From assembly GCF_039544265.1 (NCBI RefSeq), contig NZ_BAABLI010000017.1, positions 124,001-188,000 on the forward strand: a DNA stretch of 64,000 nucleotides. Direction: 5' to 3'. The notes under the pieces are model-generated. The model did no database searches. It was not told where the DNA came from and saw only the letters and a program-made list of their open reading frames with translations. Positions 53,493 to 62,037 of this stretch are shown piece after piece. Both the position numbers and the translations under genes were made by a program. The stretch's first letter is position 1, and each line of letters opens with the position of its first letter. This stretch comes from Corallincola platygyrae (lineage in GTDB: Bacteria > Pseudomonadota > Gammaproteobacteria > Enterobacterales > Neiellaceae).

Positions 53493-56400
53493 ATGCGTTT
53501 TACTGATACCTTCATCCGCCGCCCGGTACTGGCGATCTCTATCAGCATGCTGATTGTCCTGCTGGGGCTGCAAGCACTGAAAGGGATGCAGATCCGGGAA
53601 TACCCCGAGATGACCAATACGGTTGTCACGGTAAACACCAGTTACTACGGTGCCAACGCCGATCTTATACAGGGCTTTATCACCCAGCCATTGGAACAAG
53701 CGATAGCACAAGCTGACAACGTCGATTTTATGACCTCACAAAGTAGCATGGGTGCCAGCGTGATCAGTGTGCATATGCAACTGAATACCGACCCCAATGC
53801 CGCCTTGGCGGACATTCTTGCCAAAGTAAACTCGGTGCGTTCACAACTGCCGAGCGAGTCAGAAGATCCGTCAGTTTCATCGTCGACGGGCTCAACTACG
53901 TCACTAATCTACATCTCATTTACCAGTGAAAGCCTCAATTCCAGCCAGATTAACGACTACCTGGAGCGGGTTATCCAGCCGCAACTATTTACTATCAATG
54001 GGGTCGCCAAAGTTAATCTGTATGGCGGCGTGAAGTATGCAATGCGAGTTTGGCTCGATCCTCAGCGTATGGCAGCCTTCGATCTGACGGCGACAGAGGT
54101 GATGCAGGTTCTGCAGGCCAACAACTTCCAGTCAGCACCGGGACAGGCCACTGGGGCTTACGTGCTTTACAACTCTGAAGCCAACACTCAGGTCAAAACT
54201 GTTGATGAACTAAAACGAATGGTCGTGGCCAGCCGAGACGGCTCGGTGATACGTGTTGACGATATCGCCAATGTCTCTTTGGAAAAAAGCCACGATACCT
54301 ACCGAGCAGTAGCAGATGGGCAAAGTGCCGTGGTCGTGGCCGTGGATCCGACCCCCACGGCGAATCCGCTGGAGGTGACTGCTGCGATCCGGGACATGCT
54401 GCCTGAGTTTGAACGAAATATTCCTAGCACCATCAAGATGAATGTCTTGTATGACTCCACTATCGCCATCGAAGAATCGATTAACGAAGTGGTCTCCACC
54501 ATTATCGAAGCGGGCATCATCGTACTCATCGCGATCACCCTGTTTATGGGTTCGTTCCGAGCCGTAGTAATCCCGGTTGTGACCATTCCGCTGTCACTGA
54601 TCGGTGTCGCCATGGTGATGTCGATGTTTGGTTTCTCACTCAACCTGATGACCCTGCTGGCGATGGTGTTGGCCATTGGTCTGGTAGTAGATGACGCCAT
54701 CGTGGTGGTAGAGAACGTCGACCGCCACGTCAAAATGGGCAAGACACCGTTCCAGGCAGCCATTATTGGTACCCGAGAGATCACTGTCCCCGTTATCTCA
54801 ATGACGCTCACTCTGGCTGCGGTATACGCGCCAATCGGATTGATGGGGGGTATTACCGGCTCGCTATTTAAAGAGTTTGCCCTGACGCTGGCTGGCGCAG
54901 TGTTCGTCTCTGGAGTGGTAGCACTGACACTGTCGCCCATGATGTGCTCAAAAATGCTCAAACCCCACGACAAGCCCAGCCGCTTCGAGCGATTTGTCGA
55001 GGCCTATTTGGGCGCCCTCAGTCGCGGTTACGATAAGGCGCTGCGTGGCGTCATGGCCCACCGTCCGGTGGTGGTGGTGTTTGCTATCTTTGCCTTTGCC
55101 AGTCTGCCTATTCTGGCCAAGTTCATCCCCAGCGAACTGGCCCCCAGTGAGGACAAGGGCGGTTACATGCTGTTTGGTAAGGCACCTTCCAATGCCAACC
55201 TGGATTACATTGAAAACGCCATGGTTGAAGGGCTACACAAAGTGGATACCCTGCCAGAAGTTCGTTCAACCCTGGTGTTTGCCGGTATTCCCAGTGGTAA
55301 CCAAGGGCTGGGTATCGTCAACCTGAAAACCTGGAGCGAGCGCGATAAGGGTCAGCAGGAGATCATTCAATCAACTAACCCTTTGATTGCTGATGTACCC
55401 GCGGTCGCAATGACAGCTTTCCCGTTCCCAGAGCTGCCAGGGGCGTCGAGTGGTTTGCCTATTCAGTTTGTGATCACCACACCTAACAACTTTGAAAGCC
55501 TGTTTGCCGTCGCCAGCAGCTTTCTTGAAGAGCTGAGAACCAATCCAAACTTTGTCTATCTGGACCTGGATCTGAACTACGACTCCGCCACCATGAAGGT
55601 ACAGATAGACAGGGATAAAGCCGGTGCTTATGGCATCACCATGCAGGATATTGGCACTACCATCAGTGCCATGTTCAGCGATGGCTACGTTAACAGAATC
55701 GACCTTGATGGCCGCAGCTATGAGGTGATCCCTCAGGTCAAACGTAAGTGGCGCCTGAATCCAGAATCGCTGAATAACTACTACGTAAGATCTGTTAATG
55801 GCGACCCTGTGCCGCTATCGAATCTGGTGAGTATCAGCATTGAAGGACAGCCCCGTACATTGCCGCACTTCAACCAGCTCAACTCTGCCACAATTGGCGC
55901 GGTTGCAGCACCTGGGGTAAGCATGGGTAGCGCCATTGACGTGTTTGATGATCTGGCAAGCCGCTTGCTGCCAAAAGGTTACCAGTACGACTATCTGGGC
56001 GAAGCGCGTCAGTATGTCACCGAAGGCTCGGCATTGTTCGAAACCTTCCTGCTGGCATTGGCGGTGATCTTCCTGGTACTGGCCAGCCAGTTCGAAAGTG
56101 TACGTGATCCCCTGGTAATTATGGTCTCTGTACCTCTGGCAATCTGCGGTGCCCTGATCGCCATGGCGTGGGGACTCTCAACTATGAATATCTATGCTCA
56201 GGTAGGCTTGGTTACTCTGATTGGTTTGATCAGTAAACACGGGATCCTGATCTGTGAGGTTGCCAAAGAGATGCAGTTGGAGAAAGGACTGGATCGCACC
56301 GAGGCAGTGATTGAAGCCGCCCATGTGCGTTTGCGCGCCATCCTGATGACCACAGTGTCGATGATTGCAGGTCTGATCCCACTGTTGATGGCCAGTGGTG

Positions 56401-56567
56401 CAGGTGCCGTCAGCCGCTTCAGTATTGGTTTGGTAATTTGCGCGGGGCTTGGTATTGGTACCTTGTTTACCCTATTTGTACTGCCAGTGATTTATACCTA
56501 TCTGGCAGCCAAACATACGCCTTTGCCTGACGTTGCCAGTTTGCTGGAAGAACCAAAAGCAGGTTAA
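53493..56567 (+). CDS. RND family efflux transporter (HAE1 type)
   Basis: Proton-driven multidrug exporter of the inner membrane. The 1024 residues give the normal 12-helix RND layout with two large periplasmic loops. Motifs include FIRRPVLAISISMLIVLLG at the start, IGLVVDDAIVVVENV with the two proton-relay Asp residues in helix 4, and GLISKHGILICEVAKE and the RAILMTTVSMIAGLIPLL region in the second half. It belongs to the HAE1 (hydrophobe/amphiphile) group. The substrate cannot be told from sequence. Confidence 0.95.
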   Translation: MRFTDTFIRRPVLAISISMLIVLLGLQALKGMQIREYPEMTNTVVTVNTSYYGANADLIQGFITQPLEQAIAQADNVDFMTSQSSMGASVISVHMQLNTDPNAALADILAKVNSVRSQLPSESEDPSVSSSTGSTTSLIYISFTSESLNSSQINDYLERVIQPQLFTINGVAKVNLYGGVKYAMRVWLDPQRMAAFDLTATEVMQVLQANNFQSAPGQATGAYVLYNSEANTQVKTVDELKRMVVASRDGSVIRVDDIANVSLEKSHDTYRAVADGQSAVVVAVDPTPTANPLEVTAAIRDMLPEFERNIPSTIKMNVLYDSTIAIEESINEVVSTIIEAGIIVLIAITLFMGSFRAVVIPVVTIPLSLIGVAMVMSMFGFSLNLMTLLAMVLAIGLVVDDAIVVVENVDRHVKMGKTPFQAAIIGTREITVPVISMTLTLAAVYAPIGLMGGITGSLFKEFALTLAGAVFVSGVVALTLSPMMCSKMLKPHDKPSRFERFVEAYLGALSRGYDKALRGVMAHRPVVVVFAIFAFASLPILAKFIPSELAPSEDKGGYMLFGKAPSNANLDYIENAMVEGLHKVDTLPEVRSTLVFAGIPSGNQGLGIVNLKTWSERDKGQQEIIQSTNPLIADVPAVAMTAFPFPELPGASSGLPIQFVITTPNNFESLFAVASSFLEELRTNPNFVYLDLDLNYDSATMKVQIDRDKAGAYGITMQDIGTTISAMFSDGYVNRIDLDGRSYEVIPQVKRKWRLNPESLNNYYVRSVNGDPVPLSNLVSISIEGQPRTLPHFNQLNSATIGAVAAPGVSMGSAIDVFDDLASRLLPKGYQYDYLGEARQYVTEGSALFETFLLALAVIFLVLASQFESVRDPLVIMVSVPLAICGALIAMAWGLSTMNIYAQVGLVTLIGLISKHGILICEVAKEMQLEKGLDRTEAVIEAAHVRLRAILMTTVSMIAGLIPLLMASGAGAVSRFSIGLVICAGLGIGTLFTLFVLPVIYTYLAAKHTPLPDVASLLEEPKAG

Positions 56568-56613
56568 GTCCAAAACTGGTTTCAACCAGCAAGGCTGGCT
56601 ACAATGGCCTATC

Positions 56614-56640
56614 CGCGGGGGTCTGAACAAGGCCCCCGCG
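56614..56640 (+). terminator. GC-rich hairpin after the RND operon
   Basis: CGCGGGGG pairs with CCCCCGCG, extendable by two pairs to a 10-bp stem with a 7-nt loop. No T-tract follows. It ends 28 bp before ubiK. Confidence 0.5.
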
Positions 56641-56668
56641 ACATTCAGGCCCACGTATAAGGTTTAAG

Positions 56669-56944
56669 ATGATTAATCCAAGCAAACTGGAAGAGATCGC
56701 CAAACAGATTAGCGGCGCCCTGCCTCCTGGCGTAAAGGCTTTTGCTGATGAGTTCGAAGCCAAAACCAAGCAGGTGCTTCAGGCTCAGCTAAGCAAATTG
56801 GATCTGGTCACGCGAGAAGAGTTCGATGTACAGACTCAGGTGCTGCTCCGTACCCGTGAAAAACTAACCGCATTAGAACAGCGTTTAACCGAGTTAGAAG
56901 CAAACAACGAATCAAAATCTTCTGAACCTGCTGAAAAAGAATAA
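56669..56944 (+). CDS. ubiK: Ubiquinone biosynthesis accessory factor UbiK (YqiC)
   Basis: A 91-residue protein of the BMFP/YqiC family that partners UbiJ in aerobic ubiquinone synthesis. The N-terminal amphipathic part (ISGALPPGVKAFADEFEAKTK) is followed by a C-terminal coiled coil (about 55-80, with TREKLTALEQRLTELEA) and an acidic tail. Length and motif fit E. coli UbiK. Confidence 0.92.
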   Translation: MINPSKLEEIAKQISGALPPGVKAFADEFEAKTKQVLQAQLSKLDLVTREEFDVQTQVLLRTREKLTALEQRLTELEANNESKSSEPAEKE

Positions 56945-57038
56945 TTTTTCCGTGATAGCGGATTCAGCAGAGTGAACTATCCTTATCAAAGCACTACTCC
57001 TGCAAGAGAGTAGGTCAACTTTGAATAAGGATGGAAGC

Positions 57039-57785
57039 ATGCAGACCAAAACTCTGATTGTGGCGGGCCTCCTCGCCGCAGCTAGCTCACCCGTGATTGC
57101 GAAAGATTCTCTGGAAGTGGGTCTTGGCGCTCAATTCCGAAGCACCGCCTATGCAGGCTATGACGATTCCGCTCGCGCTATTCCACTACTCTCGTTTGAC
57201 ACCACCTGGTTCTACGCTGACGGCGCTGAAATTGGTGTGAAAGCCTTGGACAAGGGTCCACACCGTATTGGCATCTTCGTCACCATCAGTGAAGAGGAAT
57301 GGGATGCTGGCGACAGTGACGACTTCAAAGCTTTTGACGATAAAGATCGCGCATTCCATGTCGGTGCCAGCTACCGATACAAAGCTAAATGGGGTGTGGT
57401 GAAGGCGAAGTATTTCACCGATGTCAGTGATGAACATGAAGGTAATGGCGGTGCAATCAGCTACGCCTACCCCTGGAAAGTTTCCAACAAGTTCATGGTT
57501 ATCCCATCCATCAAATACAAGTATCTGGATGAGGACTACGCCAACTATTACTACGGTATCAGTGCCAGAGATGCGGCAACAACGGCGGGTGTAGAAGCCT
57601 ATGACACAGGCAGTGCATCCAAAATCACGTTGGGCGTGATGACTCGCTACGCATTCACCAAGCAATGGGCCATGTATGCAGGCGCAAACTACACCATGCT
57701 CGACAGTGATCTGGAAGACAGCCCTCTGTTAGATGATGACAAAGAAACCAGCTTCATCTTAGGTGCGGCCTATAAGTTCTGGTAA
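57039..57785 (+). CDS. MipA/OmpV family outer-membrane protein (copy 1)
   Basis: A 248-residue outer-membrane beta-barrel with a signal peptide ending VIA/KDS. The family features DYANYYYGIS, YDTGSA and the C-terminal YTMLDSDLEDSPLLDDDKETS followed by terminal Phe-Trp are present. The start is ATG at 57039, with AAGGATGG upstream; a TTG six codons earlier is less likely. It is the first of a tandem pair. Roles proposed for the family include scaffold for murein hydrolases and osmotic or efflux-linked porin; none is shown for this protein. Confidence 0.9.
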   Translation: MQTKTLIVAGLLAAASSPVIAKDSLEVGLGAQFRSTAYAGYDDSARAIPLLSFDTTWFYADGAEIGVKALDKGPHRIGIFVTISEEEWDAGDSDDFKAFDDKDRAFHVGASYRYKAKWGVVKAKYFTDVSDEHEGNGGAISYAYPWKVSNKFMVIPSIKYKYLDEDYANYYYGISARDAATTAGVEAYDTGSASKITLGVMTRYAFTKQWAMYAGANYTMLDSDLEDSPLLDDDKETSFILGAAYKFW

Positions 57786-57811
57786 GCGGAATATGTAGCC
57801 ATTCCATTAAG

Positions 57812-57838
57812 GGCAGACCACTAAGGTCTGCCTTTTTT
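57812..57838 (+). terminator. Intrinsic terminator between the MipA copies
   Basis: GGCAGACC pairs with GGTCTGCC around a 5-nt loop, then TTTTTT. The two copies are therefore separate transcription units. Confidence 0.92.
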
Positions 57839-57972
57839 ATTTCAGCCCATTCGTGCTCAAAAAAACACCTACCATTTATATCCTGAAACACAACTAACTT
57901 ACTGAACCAATGAACTTTTCTTCATTAATTACGTTCTGATAACCGACTATAAATCAAATCAAAGGATGAATA

Positions 57973-58716
57973 ATGAAGTACTCCTTAGCACTGGCCAGTT
58001 TGTTACTGCCATCCATTGCGATGGCACAGGACGGAGAAACCCTTTCAGTGGGTGCAGGATTTGTGCTGCAAAACAGCGCGTATGCGGATTACGACGACGA
58101 CAACCGTTTCGTCCCAATTATCAAGTTTGAAAATGAGCACTTTTTTGCAGACAAAGGTGGGCTCGGATACAAGCTGTTCGACAATAAACAACACCGCATC
58201 GGTGTCATTGTCGGCGTCGGAAAGGACGAATGGGACTCGGGCAATACCAGCCGTTTCCGCGAGTTAGATAACCGCCACCGTAGTATTGATGCTGGCTTAA
58301 GCTACCAGTTCCAGGATCGCCAATACGGCCAGTTCTCAGCAAGTGTCATGACGGATATCAGCGATGACCATAACGGCGTCACAGTGGATCTGGGCTATGG
58401 CTATCCATTCCCCATCAATGAAGATCTGATGCTGATCCCCAATATCAGTCTGACCTATATGGATTCTGATTATGCTAACTACTACTACGGCATCTCAGAC
58501 AAAGAGGCGGCCCGTACCAGCTTCGATGCTTACGACACTGGATCTGCAATGAAATACGGGGTAGGCATCGCAGCCAACTACAAGATCAACGACGAATGGA
58601 GCCTGACCGGCGGCGCCAGTTACACCATGCTGGATTCAGATATCGAAGACAGCCCACTGATCGACGACGACAAGGAAACCAGTGTGTTTGTGGGTGTCAG
58701 TTATAAGTTTTGGTGA
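57973..58716 (+). CDS. MipA/OmpV family outer-membrane protein (copy 2)
   Basis: A 247-residue paralogue of the preceding gene with a signal peptide ending AMA/QDG. It shares DSDYANYYYGIS, the YDTGSAMKYG stretch and the last 25 residues almost exactly with copy 1, while the N-terminal third has diverged. AAAGGA precedes the ATG. Tandem duplication is the simplest origin; the separate terminator suggests separate control. Confidence 0.9.
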   Translation: MKYSLALASLLLPSIAMAQDGETLSVGAGFVLQNSAYADYDDDNRFVPIIKFENEHFFADKGGLGYKLFDNKQHRIGVIVGVGKDEWDSGNTSRFRELDNRHRSIDAGLSYQFQDRQYGQFSASVMTDISDDHNGVTVDLGYGYPFPINEDLMLIPNISLTYMDSDYANYYYGISDKEAARTSFDAYDTGSAMKYGVGIAANYKINDEWSLTGGASYTMLDSDIEDSPLIDDDKETSVFVGVSYKFW

Positions 58717-58729
58717 TGTAGAGAACGGC

Positions 58730-58759
58730 TCAGGGAGTGAAGGCTTATTCACTCCCTGA
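58730..58759 (+). terminator. 12-bp perfect hairpin after MipA copy 2
   Basis: TCAGGGAGTGAA and its complement form a 12-bp stem with a GGCTTA loop. No T-tract follows, so it may act with Rho or protect the 3' end. Confidence 0.6.
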
Positions 58760-58899
58760 CTTGGGCGCAGATACCCTTCTATAAAAAAGAAAACGTACGC
58801 TACGCGCCCGAAATATTCCCAGAGATAAATATCTACTGCGGAGCCCGTGCTATCAGGCTAGAAGGTGGCTACCAAGTAGAGTAAACACCCCAGAAGCCA

Positions 58900-59472
58900 T
58901 CAATTCACCCAAATACTCGCCAAACTCACCCCGGCCATCAACAAAAACAACACGCCACTTCCTCGATGCAGATAATGCACCGGCATTCTGGATAACCAAC
59001 GCCTACCGGCAAATACACCGATGGCTGACGTTGCGAGCAACGCCACAGATCCACCCAGCCAAACCGAAAGCGCGGGCTGCTGCACTGCCAATCCCGCCAC
59101 TGCCAGCTGCGTTTTGTCGCCAAACTCGGCCACAAAAATCATCATAAAGGTAGTAACGATAAGGTGCTTGGTGGAGCGCTCAACACAACCTTGCTCGTCA
59201 TCACCAGCATCTAACAACGATTGGATACCAAACCAGGTAAATAGCACTGCGACGCCAATAGCGAGCCAGGTTTCAGGGATCCAGGCAGCAAGGGCAGCCC
59301 CAAACAAGACGGCCAGCAAATTCAAAACAAGAAACGCCAGGCTGGCACCAATAAACACTGGCCAGGCACGATGTTTCGCAGCCAATGCCATACAAACCAA
59401 CTGGCTCTTATCGCCAATTTCCGCCAAAAACACCAGGCTAAGCGATAACAAGATCGTCTGAGATGAGAGCAT
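58900..59472 (-). CDS. TMEM165/GDT1 family cation exporter (MneA-like)
   Basis: A 190-residue inner-membrane protein with six predicted helices in two homologous halves. Each half has the family signature: EIGDKSQ (18-24) and EFGDKTQ (116-122). Bacterial members export Mn2+ (known for Vibrio MneA) and eukaryotic ones move Mn/Ca. The start is ATG at 59472 with a poor ribosome site; a TTG five codons earlier also opens the frame. I see no yybP-ykoY manganese riboswitch in the 100 bp upstream. Confidence 0.9.
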   Translation of the reverse strand: MLSSQTILLSLSLVFLAEIGDKSQLVCMALAAKHRAWPVFIGASLAFLVLNLLAVLFGAALAAWIPETWLAIGVAVLFTWFGIQSLLDAGDDEQGCVERSTKHLIVTTFMMIFVAEFGDKTQLAVAGLAVQQPALSVWLGGSVALLATSAIGVFAGRRWLSRMPVHYLHRGSGVLFLLMAGVSLASIWVN

Positions 59473-59525
59473 AAAAAAACGCAGCAACTGAATCAGCGGG
59501 CGATTTTAACGGATCATAAAATAGA

Positions 59526-59561
59526 CATCATGCGCTATCTCAATACAAATAACGCATGATG
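59526..59561 (-). other. Inverted repeat upstream of the GDT1 gene
   Basis: CATCATGCG and CGCATGATG are 9-bp perfect arms with an 18-bp spacer. It lies between the stop of the unknown secreted-protein gene and the GDT1 gene, so it could be a 3' hairpin or an operator. Confidence 0.4.
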
Positions 59562-59588
59562 GAACTGAGGAGTGTGTAACCGAAAGAG

Positions 59589-60380
59589 CTAACGACGATA
59601 AACCAGCTGCACGTAGGTTTCGCCATCTGCACCATAGACAGAAACATGGGGCACATTGATGTATTTATACATAGAGGCATCGCCAGGAAGCAGTTTCTCG
59701 ACCAGCAGATTAGGTTCATCAGGTGCAGATTTAAAATGAGGTAACTTCTGTTTATAGAAGGCCAACACTTTCTCTACACTGCCGGCGGCTTTGAAGGTGA
59801 CCACAGGCAGCCCCTTAATGCCCTCCATCTGCATGCCGTCAGCCAGATGAATACCCAACTCATAGGGTTCGTAGATTGGCAGAGTCACCTCACCGATACG
59901 GCTATCACCACCACTAGCTTCCCGCATCGAATCGACAAACTCATCCATCTCCTGCTGTCGGTTTTCCATCTCAGCGGCCATCAATGCTTCATGGTCATTG
60001 GGGTCTATGCCTTCCGCCCAATCAGGATTTGCATCTTCATAGGCTTCCATCTGCTCATCACAGATTTCCGACTTCTCAGCATCAAAACCATACTTAGCGG
60101 CAATCTGAGTACCACAGGCGACCATCTCGGCTTCTGTTGCTGGGTTCATATGAATAACGTCAGGTAGCTTGGAGATGCATTGGCTGAGATAAGACTTGGT
60201 GAACTGATGACAGTCGTTGGCAGAGATACCCAAACAGCCTGTGTAAACCTCATTGGCACACTGTTCAGCCATCGATTTGGTCATCATCCGTTGCAGCATC
60301 TCTTTAGGTACAGAGTCAACGGCAATTGAAGGTGCTGCAACGAGCGATAGAGATAACGCGAGTGAAGATATGGGGCGCAT
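59589..60380 (-). CDS. Secreted protein of unknown function
   Basis: A 264-residue exported protein. The ATG at 60380 has a perfect AAGGAGG site and starts a signal peptide ending SIA/VDS. The open frame runs 83 codons further up, but without support. The N-terminal 90 residues hold six cysteines (for example QCANEVYTGC and ANDCHQF), probably disulphide-bonded. A Glu/Met-rich helical middle follows, then a C-terminal domain with VEKVLAFYKQKLP and TYVQLVYRR. I do not recognise the family. It follows ilvA on the same strand after a hairpin. Confidence 0.8.
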   Translation of the reverse strand: MRPISSLALSLSLVAAPSIAVDSVPKEMLQRMMTKSMAEQCANEVYTGCLGISANDCHQFTKSYLSQCISKLPDVIHMNPATEAEMVACGTQIAAKYGFDAEKSEICDEQMEAYEDANPDWAEGIDPNDHEALMAAEMENRQQEMDEFVDSMREASGGDSRIGEVTLPIYEPYELGIHLADGMQMEGIKGLPVVTFKAAGSVEKVLAFYKQKLPHFKSAPDEPNLLVEKLLPGDASMYKYINVPHVSVYGADGETYVQLVYRR

Positions 60381-60402
60381 GGCCAACCTCCTTGTTATAT
60401 GG

Positions 60403-60426
60403 ATGCCCACAATCCGCTGTGGGCAT
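60403..60426 (-). terminator. Hairpin after ilvA
   Basis: ATGCCCACA and TGTGGGCAT form a 9-bp perfect stem with a 6-nt loop, 13 bp past the ilvA stop. There is no T-tract. Confidence 0.5.
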
Positions 60427-60438
60427 AAATACCATCGC

Positions 60439-61995
60439 TTATTCACGATGTGATAGGAAATAATCATATACCGGGTTTGCGGTTTCGTCACGCCACTCAT
60501 AGCCGACCTGGTCCAAAGACGCCTCAAATTCAGCTTTCTCTTGATCTGAAACTGCAAATCCAGCGAGCACTCGACCGTAAGCCGCACCATGGTTTCGATA
60601 ATGAAACAGGGTAATATTCCAGCGTTCACCCAATCCGTTCAGGAAGCGCATCAAAGCGCCCTGAGACTCGGGGAATTCAAAGCCGTAAAGGCGCTCAACC
60701 AGCGGCTGCATCGGGCGACCACCGACCATATAACGAACATGTAGCTTAGCCAGCTCGTTATCTGTCAGGTCATGCACTTCGTAGCCGTTGTTTGCCAACG
60801 TATCGATCAGACCCGCTAGATCTTTTCGGTCTGACAGACGAACACCGACATAGATATTGGCTTTTTCCGGATCGGCAAAGCGATAATTAAATTCAGTAAT
60901 ACCGTGGCCACCGAGCAATTCACAGAAACGGCGGAAACTGCCTTTCTGCTCAGGGATAGTCACTGCCAATACACCTTCGCGGCCTTCACCTAACTCAGTG
61001 CGCTCAGAGACATAACGCAGGGTATGGAAGTTAACATTGGCACCCGACAACACGGTCGTTAATTTCTTGTTTTCCAGCTTATGTTTGGCCTGAAACTTCT
61101 TCAATCCAGCCAGAGCCAGCGCACCCGCCGGCTCAGAAACGGCACGGGTATCATCAAAGATATCCTTGATGGCCGCACAAATCTCATCAGTGGAGACGGT
61201 GATAACTTCATCAATAAAGGCACTGCATACGCGGAAGGTTTCTTCACCGATAAGCCTGACAGCGACTCCATCGGCAAACAGGCCAACCTGATCCAGAGAG
61301 ATACGGTCGCCAGCTTCCAATGCTGCCAGCAAACAGGCGGAGTCTTCGGCTTCCACCCCGATCACCTTAATCGAGGGTTTCAATGTCTTAAGGTAAAGCG
61401 CGACCCCAGCAGCTAAACCACCACCACCCACGGGCAAAAAGACATAATCCATGTCCCGAGCCTGTTGCAGCAGTTCAACACCGATGGTGCCCTGACCAGC
61501 AATCACATCAGGGTCATCAAACGGCGCAGCCAAGGTATAACCTTCCTCTTCCGCTAAGCGCCGAGACTCCGCCGACGCCGCATCAAAGTTTTCGCCGTGA
61601 ATCACCACATTGCCACCCAAACGACGTACCGAATCCACTTTGATGTCCGGTGTGTTGTTTGGCATCACGATGGTTGCCTTGATACCCAGCTTGTGGCCAG
61701 ACAAGGCAACCCCTTGTGCATGGTTACCCGCAGAAGCTGCTACCACACCTTTGGCCTGCTGTTCCGCACTCAAATTGGCGATCTTGTTGTACGCACCGCG
61801 AATTTTAAAGGAGTGCACCGGCTGCTGATCTTCACGCTTTAGCAAAACCTCACAGCCCAGGCGGGCGGAAAGCTTTTTCATTGGTGTCAGATCAGACACC
61901 ACAGCAACATCGTAAACTGGCGCCAGCAAGATACGGCGAAGATACTCCGCCGCACTCGGCTGCTGCTTACTCAGGTGGGGCAACAGGTTATTCAT
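60439..61995 (-). CDS. ilvA: Threonine dehydratase, biosynthetic
   Basis: PLP enzyme that deaminates threonine to 2-oxobutyrate, the first step to isoleucine. The 518 residues fit the biosynthetic form. The PLP lysine is in HSFKIRGAYNKI, the phosphate loop is PVGGGGLAAG, and SAGNHAQGVA is present. The C-terminal third (about 330-518) is the double ACT-like regulatory domain that binds isoleucine and valine. It follows ilvD by 42 bp, as in ilvGMEDA operons. Confidence 0.98.
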   Translation of the reverse strand: MNNLLPHLSKQQPSAAEYLRRILLAPVYDVAVVSDLTPMKKLSARLGCEVLLKREDQQPVHSFKIRGAYNKIANLSAEQQAKGVVAASAGNHAQGVALSGHKLGIKATIVMPNNTPDIKVDSVRRLGGNVVIHGENFDAASAESRRLAEEEGYTLAAPFDDPDVIAGQGTIGVELLQQARDMDYVFLPVGGGGLAAGVALYLKTLKPSIKVIGVEAEDSACLLAALEAGDRISLDQVGLFADGVAVRLIGEETFRVCSAFIDEVITVSTDEICAAIKDIFDDTRAVSEPAGALALAGLKKFQAKHKLENKKLTTVLSGANVNFHTLRYVSERTELGEGREGVLAVTIPEQKGSFRRFCELLGGHGITEFNYRFADPEKANIYVGVRLSDRKDLAGLIDTLANNGYEVHDLTDNELAKLHVRYMVGGRPMQPLVERLYGFEFPESQGALMRFLNGLGERWNITLFHYRNHGAAYGRVLAGFAVSDQEKAEFEASLDQVGYEWRDETANPVYDYFLSHRE

Positions 61996-62037
61996 TCATG
62001 TTTCCGACTTAAAATCTTACATCCCAAACGGGCTGAA

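Noticed and set aside
59473..59588. Manganese yybP-ykoY riboswitch upstream of the GDT1 gene
   Set aside because: Neither conserved loop of that riboswitch is present in the short upstream region.
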